From Poteriospumella lacustris (lineage: Eukaryota; Sar; Chrysophyceae; Chromulinales; Dinobryaceae), in assembly GCA_008000375.1 (NCBI GenBank), contig SMOI01000026.1:140683-204682 (forward strand): a DNA stretch of 64,000 bases, written 5' to 3'. Both the position numbers and the translations under genes were made by a program. The notes under the pieces are model-generated. The model ran no database searches, was not told where the DNA came from, and saw only the letters and a list, made by a program, of their open reading frames with translations. Positions 20,301 through 29,039 of the stretch are shown here, piece by piece (within the stretch, counting starts at the first letter, position 1; every line of letters starts with the position of its first letter).

Positions 20301-21212
20301 CGTCGCCGCGCAGCTCTTCGCCGACGCGTCCGACGACGCGCGTCTCGTGCGCGCGCTGCCCCCCGTCGTGGTAAGTTGACCGCCGCCGTTTGCCCCGCGC
20401 CCTGTGCACTGTGCTCACCGCCCCGTGACCGACGATGTCGACGACCAACAGACGCGCACGCTGGAGCGCATCCGCGCGCTGGTAGCGACGTGGCTGGCGA
20501 CGGTGGCGGACGCCGCCGCGGCGCTGCTGCCGGCGCTGCTGACGCAGTGGTGGACGTTCTTCGAGCGCGAGGCGGACTGGGCAGCGAAGCTGCAGCACAC
20601 GGTGGGCGTTCTCGCGTCGTGGGCCGATGCGTCCGACGGCGCGCGGTGCGACGGCTCCGTGCGCCAGGCGAAGGTGAGTCGCAGTGTGTCGCTGTGTGTC
20701 GCGCGTCTCTGCGGCCGTCTGACCCGTCTCTGTGTCTCTGTGTCGCGGTGTCTGCGTCGTAGATCTTCGACAAGGAGCCCGCCAACATCTTCCAGGAGCA
20801 CTGGCTGCTGGCGCGCGTCGTCTTGGGCAGCCTCGTCGAGTTCTTCGCTCGCCGCGGCGGCGCGGCGCAGACCGCCGCGGTGACCTGGCGCCGCCGCGTC
20901 TGGACGGCCGCGTTTCAGCCGTTCCTCGCCGCCTGGCGAGCGTCGTCGCTGGCGGAGGCCAAGGGCCTCGCCGCTGTCTTCGACACGGACGCCGACGCCT
21001 TCTTCGTGCTCTTCGCGGCGAGCCAGCTCTTCGAGGCCTACGGCGACGCGACGCCGTCGCCGGCGGAGGGCGGCGAGGAGGCGCTCGAGGAGGCGCTGGT
21101 GGCGTCCGTGCGGCGCTCCATCGCCACCGCCGTCTTCGCGGCCTCCTCGAGCGGCCTGCGCGGTGGACACGCAGCGATTCGCGCGTCGCTGCGGCCCGCG
21201 GCGTCTCTGTGA
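14323..21212 (+). CDS. THADA: THADA/Trm732 homologue, giant HEAT-repeat tRNA methylation factor
   Basis: Three exons (14323-20370, 20452-20673, 20763-21212) give 2,239 residues. Introns are 81 and 89 nt, both phase 0 with GTAAGT and GTGAGT donors. The start ATG sits in ACCATGG. The protein is alpha-helical repeat throughout. Near residue 1328, EWAVRNSSMMVFSAM followed by SAREFFRRYPG and a HCLYPLLLLFAKF block match the most conserved THADA segment (EVRNSAT..., GREFFSRFPSLYPFL...). The last exon begins IFDKEPANIFQE, the typical C-terminal block. THADA/Trm732 partners the FTSJ1/Trm7 methyltransferase for 2'-O-methylation of tRNA position 32. The enzyme partner is not in this window. Length agrees with animal THADA (~1,950) plus Ala-rich insertions. 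Confidence 0.82.
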
Positions 21213-21408
21213 AGCGGTGCGATGCGGCGAGCGAGTTCTTTTCGGGTAACGGTTACGAGTAAATAGCAGCGACCTCGCTCTAGCGGCAGTCGACTCGACT
21301 AAACGGTGCGACGGGGAATAGGAAAGAGAAATGAATCGGGTGGGGGGTGGTCGGGGCCGATCGGCGGCGCGCGACGCATGGCGCAGGACGCGCAGGAGGC
21401 CCGCGGCG

Positions 21409-22164
21409 TCAGTCGCCGCATTTCACGTCGCGCCTCAGCGAGCAGAAGTATTTGCGCGGGTCGGCGGCGCAGCGGCTCAGGAAGATCTCCGACCACGCCC
21501 GCTCGAAGAAGTGGCCTTCGTAGGGGTCGTTGCGGTCGCCGATGCGACGGGCCAGCTCCACGTAGAAGCTCTTGGGGCGGCGCAGGACGTTCTCGCGCGA
21601 GACGACGAAGTAGCCGAAGCCGGCGTACCGCGGGTTCTTGATGTCGACGTGCAGCAGCGTCTCGTGGCCGTGCATCAGCAGATCCTTCGCGGGCTGGCCG
21701 TACTTGCGAGTTAGAGCCGCGAGGTGGTTGGCGTTGCGCGAGGACGTGCACGAGGGGTGGAGGTAGGCGAAACCGTCGTTCTCCGGCGGCAGCGTGACCG
21801 TGGCCTTCTCGAAGAACTCCGCCAGGTCGGTCCGCAGGTACTCGTTGTCGGCCTGCAGGAACACCATGGCGGGTGGCAGACGATCGTAGTGCTCCACTAC
21901 GAAGCTCAAATAGACGAACGATTCGCGACCGACGTTCTCGAGTCGGTCGACGAGGCGGAGGCCGCAGGACTGCAGACTGGAGGCGTCGCCGCGGTTGTAC
22001 ACCACGTGGCGGTAGTGCGCCAAGTAACACAACTGATCCATTTTCTCACGGAACCGCGACACGACGAAGACAATGTCGGTTCGGTTGAACGTCTGCGCCG
22101 CGCCGCGGCTCAGCAGCAGACCGCACAGACACAGGTGCAGGGCCCACCTCACTGTCGATATCAT
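21409..22164 (-). CDS. DUF3431 domain protein, secreted or lumenal
   Basis: The 251-residue product has a cleavable signal peptide (about residues 1-23, hydrophobic core LHLCLCGLLL). The remainder reads as the DUF3431 family: VVSRFREKMDQL, then VGRESFVYLSFVVEHYDRLP, FLQADNEYLR and GHFFERAWSEIF. The family occurs in fungi and some protists, is often membrane-associated or secreted, and has no experimentally settled reaction that I know of. The GRESFVYL and FLQ blocks suggest a glycosyltransferase-like fold, which is inference. Eight cysteines, several in the mature part, suit an oxidising compartment. It is divergent to the Ran-like gene across a repeat-rich 436-bp promoter. Confidence 0.75.
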   Translation of the reverse strand: MISTVRWALHLCLCGLLLSRGAAQTFNRTDIVFVVSRFREKMDQLCYLAHYRHVVYNRGDASSLQSCGLRLVDRLENVGRESFVYLSFVVEHYDRLPPAMVFLQADNEYLRTDLAEFFEKATVTLPPENDGFAYLHPSCTSSRNANHLAALTRKYGQPAKDLLMHGHETLLHVDIKNPRYAGFGYFVVSRENVLRRPKSFYVELARRIGDRNDPYEGHFFERAWSEIFLSRCAADPRKYFCSLRRDVKCGD

Positions 22165-22600
22165 TCTCGATCACCACCACACGCAAACATATACGCCCTA
22201 TCGCCATAGGGTGGGATATTGAATTCTACCGTCCGAACCGAGCAGAAAGGCGCGATGCGGACCCGACGACCAACGCGACCCAGCGACCAGCGCCAGGTCG
22301 CTGGGTCGACCCGACGACCAACGAGCTCTGCTCGTCGTCATCATGCTCGTCGTCGTCATGGTCGTCGTCATCATGGTCGTCGTCATCATGGTCGTCGTCA
22401 TCATTCGTCATCAGGGTCGTCGTCGTCGTCATGGTCGTCGTCGTCATGCCCACCTGCTGCGCTGGGAACGGCGAAGCGGAAGTCGACGACGAAGACAACA
22501 AACGGCGAACACAGGCGATGCAAATCGATGCCAGAGCTGTCACAACTCTGCTTGTATAAGCGCCGACTACCCCCTCCCACCCCGCTTCCCCGGAGATTCA
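22165..22600. promoter_or_regulatory. Bidirectional promoter with palindrome and trinucleotide-type repeat
   Basis: The region between the DUF3431 gene and the Ran-like GTPase has a perfect 12-bp inverted repeat (GACCCAGCGACC 22277-22288; GGTCGCTGGGTC 22296-22307). It is bracketed by two direct copies of ACCCGACGACCAACG (22261-22275 and 22309-22323). A GTC/ATC-rich repeat follows at 22328-22448. Confidence 0.6.
22328..22448. repeat. GTCGTC/ATCATG microsatellite-minisatellite
   Basis: Degenerate tandem units of GTCGTCGTCATCATG and shorter GTC runs fill about 120 bp. Confidence 0.85.
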
Positions 22601-23465
22601 ATGTCGCGAGTGTACAAGGTCATTTTGCTGGGCGACAAAGGAGTGGGGAAGACCTCACTGTCTCGCTGTCAGCTGGAAGCCATCGCCGAGAAGACGCTCG
22701 ATGGTAGGTCGCCTGTCTCCATGCCATCGCTCAACGCCCGCTTCTCTCCTCACGTCGTTGCTGCTTCACAGCGGAGTCCGGCGCTCTCGTGTACCCGGCG
22801 AAGTTCGAGATGACCCTCGGTCCTGTGCAGTTCAATTTCTGGGATTTATGGGCCAAGAAGGACGAGGAGCCCATCCCTGATTCATATTAGTAAGTCATAC
22901 TAGTCGTCCATGGGCCTACGCCGCCGTTCATTGTTCTTACCGCTGCCACTAACGCCGATGGTCCCGACGCACAGCGCGAACGCCGACGTCGGACTCCTCT
23001 TGTTCGACCTGACGTCTCGCCAGTCCTACAAGAGCGTCACGTCTTGGTACCAGTAAGTCTCCTCTATCCCTACTGCATCGCGCGTGTGTGCATCGCTTAC
23101 CGCTGTAGTGCCACAGCGAAGTGCGGGCCCACTGCGGCGACATCCCGCTGATCCTGTGCGGCAACAAGAAGGACCTGTCGCAGGGCACCGAGATCCCGCC
23201 GAAGTCGATCAACTTCCACCGCAAGCGCAACCTCTTCTACGTGGAGACGTCGGCCACGAACGCGCACAACGTGGATCGGCTCATCTGGACGCTCGTTCGA
23301 GTCACTGTGCCTCGTGCTGAGCTTCCGGAGGGGGGCTTCGGCTTTGCCTCGCCTCCATCGCTCACGCAGACGTTTGATATGATGACTGAGATGCCATCCT
23401 GGGGGCTTCCTGCCACCGAGGACGTCGAAGAAGCCTCGCCGCACACAGCGCACCACACAGCGTAG
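22601..23465 (+). CDS. Divergent Ran-like small GTPase with altered switch II
   Basis: Four exons (22601-22703, 22772-22889, 22975-23052, 23117-23465) give 215 residues. Introns are 68, 85 and 64 nt; the second contains CTAAC near its acceptor. The P-loop is GDKGVGKTS (11-19). The Ran signature is visible in YPAKFEMTLGPVQFNFWD, DVGLLLFDLTSRQSYKSV, IPLILCGNKKDL and INFHRKRNLFYVETSA. The usual DTAGQEK switch II is DLWAKKD here (59-65), so the conserved Gly and catalytic Gln are missing. The acidic DEDDDL tail of Ran is replaced by an unrelated ~50-residue tail ending SPHTAHHTA. It is probably a Ran paralogue with weak or no GTP hydrolysis. True Ran is not in the window. Confidence 0.75.
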
Positions 23466-23705
23466 GCCTGTGACATGCCCCGCTCCGTTTCTCACACTGT
23501 TCGTACCAGTTATTTCGTTGTGCACTACATTTACTGCTTAATTATGGCTCCTTTAACTACGGTATTGTCGCAGCTATGTCGCATTTGGTTCGTGAGTTGC
23601 CCGCCCAGCACCGTGTCCGCCCGAGTTGAGAGTCACAGTCATCGACTATCTCCCCGCGCGTGCTCTCGCTCTTCCCTTGCCGCACGTGTAACGCAACATA
23701 CAGTA

Positions 23706-23758
23706 GTTACACTGTTACACTGTTGCACTGTTACACAGTTACATTGTTACACAGTTAC
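23706..23758. repeat. GTTACACT/GTTACACA short tandem repeat
   Basis: Six or more imperfect 8-9 bp units follow one another. Confidence 0.75.
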
Positions 23759-23794
23759 AAGCTCCAATACCGAGCACGGGCTGAGTCTGCAGCG

Positions 23795-23824
23795 GCGGTG
23801 ACGGTGACGGTGACGGTGACGGTG
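23795..23824. repeat. GGTGAC hexamer repeat
   Basis: Four to five exact GGTGAC units lie about 120 bp upstream of the crotonase start codon. Confidence 0.8.
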
Positions 23825-23946
23825 TAGCACGACGACGACGACAGTCCACCCCGCCGGCGCAGCGAAGACGGCGCCCAGCGACGGAAGAAAGCTCTTCCAG
23901 GGCCCGGGGCAGCGCGGTGACAATCTATTTCATCCAGGGGTTGCAC

Positions 23947-24965
23947 ATGATGCTTGTTCGACGTGTTTCAGCGCAAGTTGCGCGACGGGGGTCGCGTTTT
24001 CTGTCCGCCGATGCCGCTGCGGCACCGCACGTGACGGTGGAGTACCGCGACGACAAAATCGCCTTTCTGACGCTGAATCGACCGAACGAGATGAACGCGT
24101 TGACCGAGGTCATGGGAGATGAGTTTATCGCCAAGGTGAAGGAGCTGACCGTCGCTGCGGAGGAGCAGAAGATCCGCGCCGTGGTCCTGCGCGGCGCGGG
24201 CGGCTCGTTCTCGGCCGGCGGCAACTTGAACTGGCTGAAGGAGCGCGCCCAGGCCGGCGGCTTCAGCAACTCCATCACGATGAACAAGTTCTATCGCCGT
24301 TTCTTGTGCGTGCGCGAGATCCCCGTGCCGCTGGTCGCGGCGGTTCAGGGCTACGCGATCGGCGCGGGCTGCTGCCTGACGCTGGCGTGCGACATGCGCG
24401 TCGTGAGCAAGACCGCCACGCTCGGCTTCACCTTCCCCAAGCTGGGCATTCATCCCGGTATGGGCTCCAGCCTGCTGCTGCCGCGCATCGTGTCGAGCGA
24501 CTTCGCGAACTACCTGCTGCTGACGGGGCACACGGTGAAGGGCGACGTCGCCGCGCAGCGCGGCCTGGCGCTCGAGGCGGTCGACGAGGTAGGCGCCGCC
24601 GTTGGACCTGTTTTGCCACCGCCGCGCCCCTCATTAACGTAACCTGTCGCAGGAACTGTTGCTGAACCGCGCGGTGGAGATCGCGACGGTGCTGGCGGGC
24701 AACAGCCCCATCGCGGTGCAGGCCGCCGTGCGCACCCTGCGCCACACGAAGGTACGTCCCGCTCACCGCGCTCCGCCCCGCCGCACGGTGCACGTCTGAC
24801 CGCTGTACCTACTGCTGCCGTTGCTGCTAGTTCGATGGCCTGGACGCGGCGCTGCAGCGCGAGGCCGACTCGCAGTCGCTGTGCTACAGCTCGGGCGACT
24901 ACCTCGCGGGCATCAACGGCATCCTCAAGAAGGCCCACCCCGCCTTCCAGGGCTGGGAGAAGTAG
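23947..24965 (+). CDS. Mitochondrial crotonase-fold (enoyl-CoA hydratase/isomerase family) protein
   Basis: Three exons (23947-24588, 24653-24751, 24831-24965) give 291 residues, all junctions phase 0. The N-terminus, MMLVRRVSAQVARRGSRFLS, is rich in Arg and Ser and lacks acids, typical of a mitochondrial presequence. The crotonase core is clear: LTLNRPNEMNALT, the oxyanion-hole segments FSAGGNL (88-94) and GYAIGAG (135-141), then ATLGFTFPKLGIHPGMG. The positions of the two classical hydratase glutamates (rat E144 and E164) appear to hold C143 and F163. The reaction is therefore uncertain; isomerase, hydrolase or another CoA-ester chemistry is possible. The family acts on acyl-CoA in beta-oxidation and related pathways. 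Confidence 0.85.
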
Positions 24966-25177
24966 CCTGCGCACTCGACACAGACAACGTAGACAAACGC
25001 CCATCGACGTGTAACACTGCGAAGTGGCGTTGGTTGTTGACAAAAGGACACAGGCGCCCGGCGGGCCGCCACTACAAAAACTACTCGAGACACCGGCGAC
25101 GGCGACACCGGCGACAGCGCTCGGCGGCCGTCGCGCGGTACAAACGCAAACACACACACAAAGCCGCCAGGCGACGT

Positions 25178-27731
25178 CTACCACTGAATCGGGGCGAACT
25201 TTTCGGCGAACTCGGGCTGCTGCTGGCGGCCGCGGATGTAGCTGAGCGTGTTGCGGTAGTGCGCCTCGGTGGCGGGCAGGACGACGGAGCGGTCGGCGGC
25301 GAAGGTCTCGTTGATGAGGGAGATGAGGCCGACGATGTACTGCACCTGGATGACGGGGTTGTCGATCTCGAAGTAGTAGAGGTACCGGTCCAGCATCTCC
25401 ACGAACAGATTCGGGTTGGCGTTGCGGGCCACCTTCAGCGCGCGCTGCATGCACTCCAAGCTGCGGTCGGGGTCGCTGTACGCCAGGAGGGGCACCTGCG
25501 CGGGCGCGCCGACGACCTCGAGCGTGTTCGCCGCGGACGGACGCGCCGGAGGGAAGAACAGCAGCGACGACAGCGCGACGAGCTTCGACTGGTCGGCCTT
25601 CTTGAGCAGCTTGTTCGAGTACTGCGCGATCTTGGTGATGAGCGCCTCGTAGTCCTCGACGGTGAGGTAGTGCATGTTGAGCAGCGTGCCGACGAACGCG
25701 TGCAGCGCCACGACCTGCTGGCGCGAGTCCGTCACCTCGCACTCGTACAGCAGCAGCGCCTCCTTCACGAACTCGTACGCGATCGCCGAGAAACGCGACT
25801 GATCGGCGGCCTGCGCGGCCTGCAGGAAGAGGCGCATGGCGGGCTCGGGGTGGCCGGTAGTGGCGAGGTGGTTGAGGCCGTCCATGAGGATGTGGAAGAC
25901 CTTCTTCGTCGAGAAGCGGGGCGCTGTGCACACAGAACGAGCAGACACATCGACTGGCGTCATACGGGGCGGGTGAGGGGCGGGTGAGGAGACGGGGACA
26001 CTTACGGGTGACGGGGCCGTTGGGCAGCTCCTGGCCCTCGGCCTGCAGGACCACCTGCTGCTCGCGCTGGAACACGCGCTTCGCCAACGACAGCGCGGCG
26101 AACATCAGCGGCGGGTACGTGTAGCCGATGCGCTGGCTGCCGCCGGAGGTGAACTGAGTGCGCGTGACGATGAGCATCTCGAGCACCGTGTCGGTGTCGT
26201 CGGCGCGCAGCAGATGCGGGATGCGCGCGACGAGGTGCTGCTCCTCCTTGAACGCCGGCGAGTCCGAGGCGGACGAGGCCACCTTCGCGTTGTCTTCGTC
26301 GTTGTTCGACGAGGACGACGAGGCGGCGTTCTGGTCGCGCACGAGCGGCGTGATCATCGCGAAGAGCTGCTCCACCTGCGTCACCTCTGACAGCGGCGAG
26401 TTCAGCGAGATGACGGAGCGCAGCAGCGCCGAGGCCACCTGCTTCCAGTTGCTCCAGGGCAGATAGGACATGAGCTTCGAGTACGAGGGCATGTCCAAGA
26501 CGCGCAGCGAGAGCGAGGACAGCGGCGACGACAGCAGCGTCTCGATCTGCTGCGTCGTCTCGTCCTGACGCGCGTCGTCGCCGCCGGCAGCGGAGGCCGT
26601 GGCGAAGTCGGTTTTAGCGATCAACGCGCTGGCGGCGGTGAGGCAGTGGTTGACGTAGTCCATCTTGCCGGGGTAGCACTTCAGCGCGAAGTTGGTGAGC
26701 GCCGTCTGCAGACGCAGCGTCTCGACGAGCGACATGTTCGTGCGCTCCTCGATGAGCGTCGTGATGCAGTCGTTGAACAGCTTGAACGCGGGGATCTCCG
26801 CCGGCATGTTCTGCCCCGTGGCGGCGAAGTGGTTGGCCAGGCGATCCATCATCAGCTCGAGGATGGTGCGCACGTTGACCTTCTCCTTCAGCGACGTGCA
26901 CGTCTGCAGGAAGACCTCCAGCGTGCCCAGGTGGAAGTCGTCGGGGAAGACCTGGATGATGCACTCCATCAGATACGACTGCGCGATCGTGTCCTTGCAG
27001 GCGAGGATCTCCTCGACGACCTTGGGCAGGATGCTGTTCTTGTACTCGGCCAGGTCGAGGCCCTCCAGCTGCGACAGACGCACCAAATTCGTGCCCACCA
27101 AGATGCGCAGATCCATGCGCTCCTTCTCACGGCGCTTGCGATCCTTTGCCGCACCTTGATGCTGCAAGCGAACCCAGAGACGGTTCGCCTCGGTGAAGTT
27201 CTGCAGCAAGAACGAGATGGCGTCGTGGACGTTGCCGCCGATGCCCTCGTACGGCGAGCCCACGTCGGGCAAGCGGTTCTTCGACACCTGCGTGAGGTAG
27301 TGTCTCAAGAAGAGACCGCGCATGGGGTGCTGGACGCCCTTGATCATCTCGATGAGGTCCTTGAGGATATCCTTCGCAGGCGCCTCCTTCGACGTGATGT
27401 ACACGCCACCGACGCAGCACAGCAGATACAAACGAGGAACGATCGCGGCACAGCATTGAACACGCTCATAAATCTCCACCATGGAGCGGCCCGAGCGCTG
27501 CAACGTTTGCAGATACTCTTCGAATTCGCGCAGTTCGTCCATGATCTTCATGTACAACTCGTAGTAGTTCTTGGGAGTCAGCAAGCCCGTGCGCAACTCG
27601 CGCAGCATTTCTGTGGCGTGATCCAAAGCCAACTTCAAATTGTCGGTATCCATGGCACGCTTCATGTGAAAGGATTGGTTCTTCACCACCTTGAAGGCTT
27701 CCTCCAGGTATTTGACTTGCTCTTCTTCCAT
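25178..27731 (-). CDS. VPS35: Retromer core subunit VPS35
   Basis: Two exons (27731-26006 and 25923-25178) with an 82-nt intron in phase 1 give 823 residues, close to human VPS35 (796). The N-terminal hallmark, VVPRLYLL-type, is present as IVPRLYLLCCVGGVYI with PRLYLL at 99-104. It is followed by KDLIEMIKGVQHPMRGLFLRHYL, the conserved VPS26-binding region. The rest is an alpha-solenoid that binds VPS29. VPS35 organises cargo retrieval from endosomes to the Golgi or plasma membrane. The C-terminal end is shorter than in animals and finishes FAPIQW. It shares a 452-bp divergent promoter with the RPA49-like gene. Confidence 0.93.
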
Positions 27732-28183
27732 TTTTGCGATCGAGACGGCGCTGACAAGAGACGAAAGCTGCTACCGACACGTACAACAAGTGGCGTCAAT
27801 CAATTCAGAGCGACGACGTGCACGAAAGATAGTGATCTTCTCGGCTTTTCTTTTTTTTTTTCGTCGATGGCGACTGCCCAAACTCGGCGAGCTGCGAGCT
27901 GCGAACAGGCCGCGTCGTGGATCTTTTGCCCTGCGCTGCGGCTCGCGCAGTTTGTGCAGATTTTGGGTAGCGGGTGTCGCCACTGCTGCACCGCCGTGTC
28001 GTGTGAGCGACGCACGCAGGGCTCTGGTCGACGGACAGAGGCGGCCTCCCCACGACGCCGCCCTCCTCTGTCGAGCAGCCAACCAAGCGCATCGACGTCG
28101 TGACTGGGGGTTACCTTATCGACGACGTTTTTATCGCTGACTTCATTTATCTGTTGCGATATCGCAGGTGTACAGTGAAAGAG
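27732..28183. promoter_or_regulatory. Bidirectional promoter region, VPS35 / RPA49-like
   Basis: The 452-bp gap has a T-run at about 27851-27861. CAG|GTGTACAG near 28167 could be part of a 5'UTR intron of the rightward gene. No other feature was recognised. Confidence 0.4.
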
Positions 28184-28828
28184 ATGAAAGGAGCTAAGAC
28201 GTCAGCGCCCTCCAGTTCGTCCGGCAGCAGCTCGTCGCAAGCGCACAAGCGTATGCGCATTGAGGTGCATGAGGAGTCTGCTGGTGCGCCTCTGCTTGTA
28301 TCGTTTCCTGGCGGTGTTCCGGCTTATTCTTTGGACGAAATGAATGTTGTTGCTTCCCGCTTGGTGGCCACAAAGGCTGCGAGTGCGAAGACTCGCGTCA
28401 GAGTTACATTGGACAATCTGCAGTACGAGGGCGACGACTTCGGCGACAATTCGTCGAAGAAGGACGTCTTTCAATACGCCATCGGCGTCATTCGCAAAAA
28501 CGATGACCATCTTCACATTTATCCTGCTGGCCATCCGTTTGCTTTGCGAACGAAGCCCAAGGCCTTCATTCCGAAGGCCGCCAACGCGACGATGACCAAC
28601 CTCGCCAGAAAGGAGAACCTGACACAAGAGTTCGGCAGTAAGAAGAAGAAGTCGCAAGTACGAGCGGCGAAGAGCAATCTCATTTCGGCCGAGAACATCT
28701 CCGGCGCCAAGGATCTCAAGACGATGGTCACCGACAAGGCGCCGGAAGTCGACGAGGAGTTGTTGCAGACCGCCGAGGACGTCGTCCGACGCAGCCGCAT
28801 TCGCGCCAGTCGCAGTGGCAAGAAATAA
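28184..28828 (+). CDS. RPA49-like N-terminal (dimerisation) domain protein of RNA polymerase I
   Basis: The ATG at 28184 gives 214 residues; the longer frame to 28100 needs GTG. After a Ser-rich start the segment FQYAIGVIRKNDDHLHIYPA and then LTQEFGSKKKKSQVRAAKSN resemble RPA49/PAF53 (YFVGVL.....V...; EAFG..KQKRA...R). This is the dimerisation domain that pairs with A34.5. RPA49 is a Pol I subunit used in rRNA gene initiation and elongation. The protein stops about 50 residues after this block, so the C-terminal tandem winged-helix half of RPA49 (about 420 residues in total in human) is absent. No continuation is seen before the next gene. The call is moderate because the similarity is short. 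Confidence 0.6.
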   Translation: MKGAKTSAPSSSSGSSSSQAHKRMRIEVHEESAGAPLLVSFPGGVPAYSLDEMNVVASRLVATKAASAKTRVRVTLDNLQYEGDDFGDNSSKKDVFQYAIGVIRKNDDHLHIYPAGHPFALRTKPKAFIPKAANATMTNLARKENLTQEFGSKKKKSQVRAAKSNLISAENISGAKDLKTMVTDKAPEVDEELLQTAEDVVRRSRIRASRSGKK

Positions 28829-29039
28829 TCGCACGATCCGCCAAAGACGCCCACCATCGCAGCTCAGGCAGCCCATTGTACAAATAGTCATCATTTTGCT
28901 GTGCAAACGTTACTCACCGACCTAATTAGTGATCTGTTGCCCACCGGACGCGTTCTGAGCGGGCTGCCCGCCGCGTGGCGTGATCCATAGTGATCCATAC
29001 TGAATTAACGGAAGAAATACTTACAGACAAGGTGGGCGC
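28829..29039. other. Convergent intergenic gap, RPA49-like / NF-YC
   Basis: The 211 bp include a short direct repeat of TGATCCATA near 28980-29000. No gene was recognised. Confidence 0.5.

Larger units (their letters stand above)
23466..23946. other. Intergenic 481 bp with two short tandem repeats
   Basis: The stretch holds the 3' flank of the GTPase gene and the promoter of the crotonase gene. GTTACACT-type units occur at 23706-23758 and GGTGAC units at 23795-23824. No gene was recognised. Confidence 0.6.

Noticed and set aside
22165-22600. Serine/aspartate-rich short ORFs in the GTC satellite
   Set aside because: Satellite translations exist in all frames on both strands and have no start context or conservation.
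24510-25177. Downstream extension of the VPS35 frame into the crotonase gene
   Set aside because: The VPS35 stop lies at 25178 in the correct spliced frame; the extension only follows the wrong frame through the intron.
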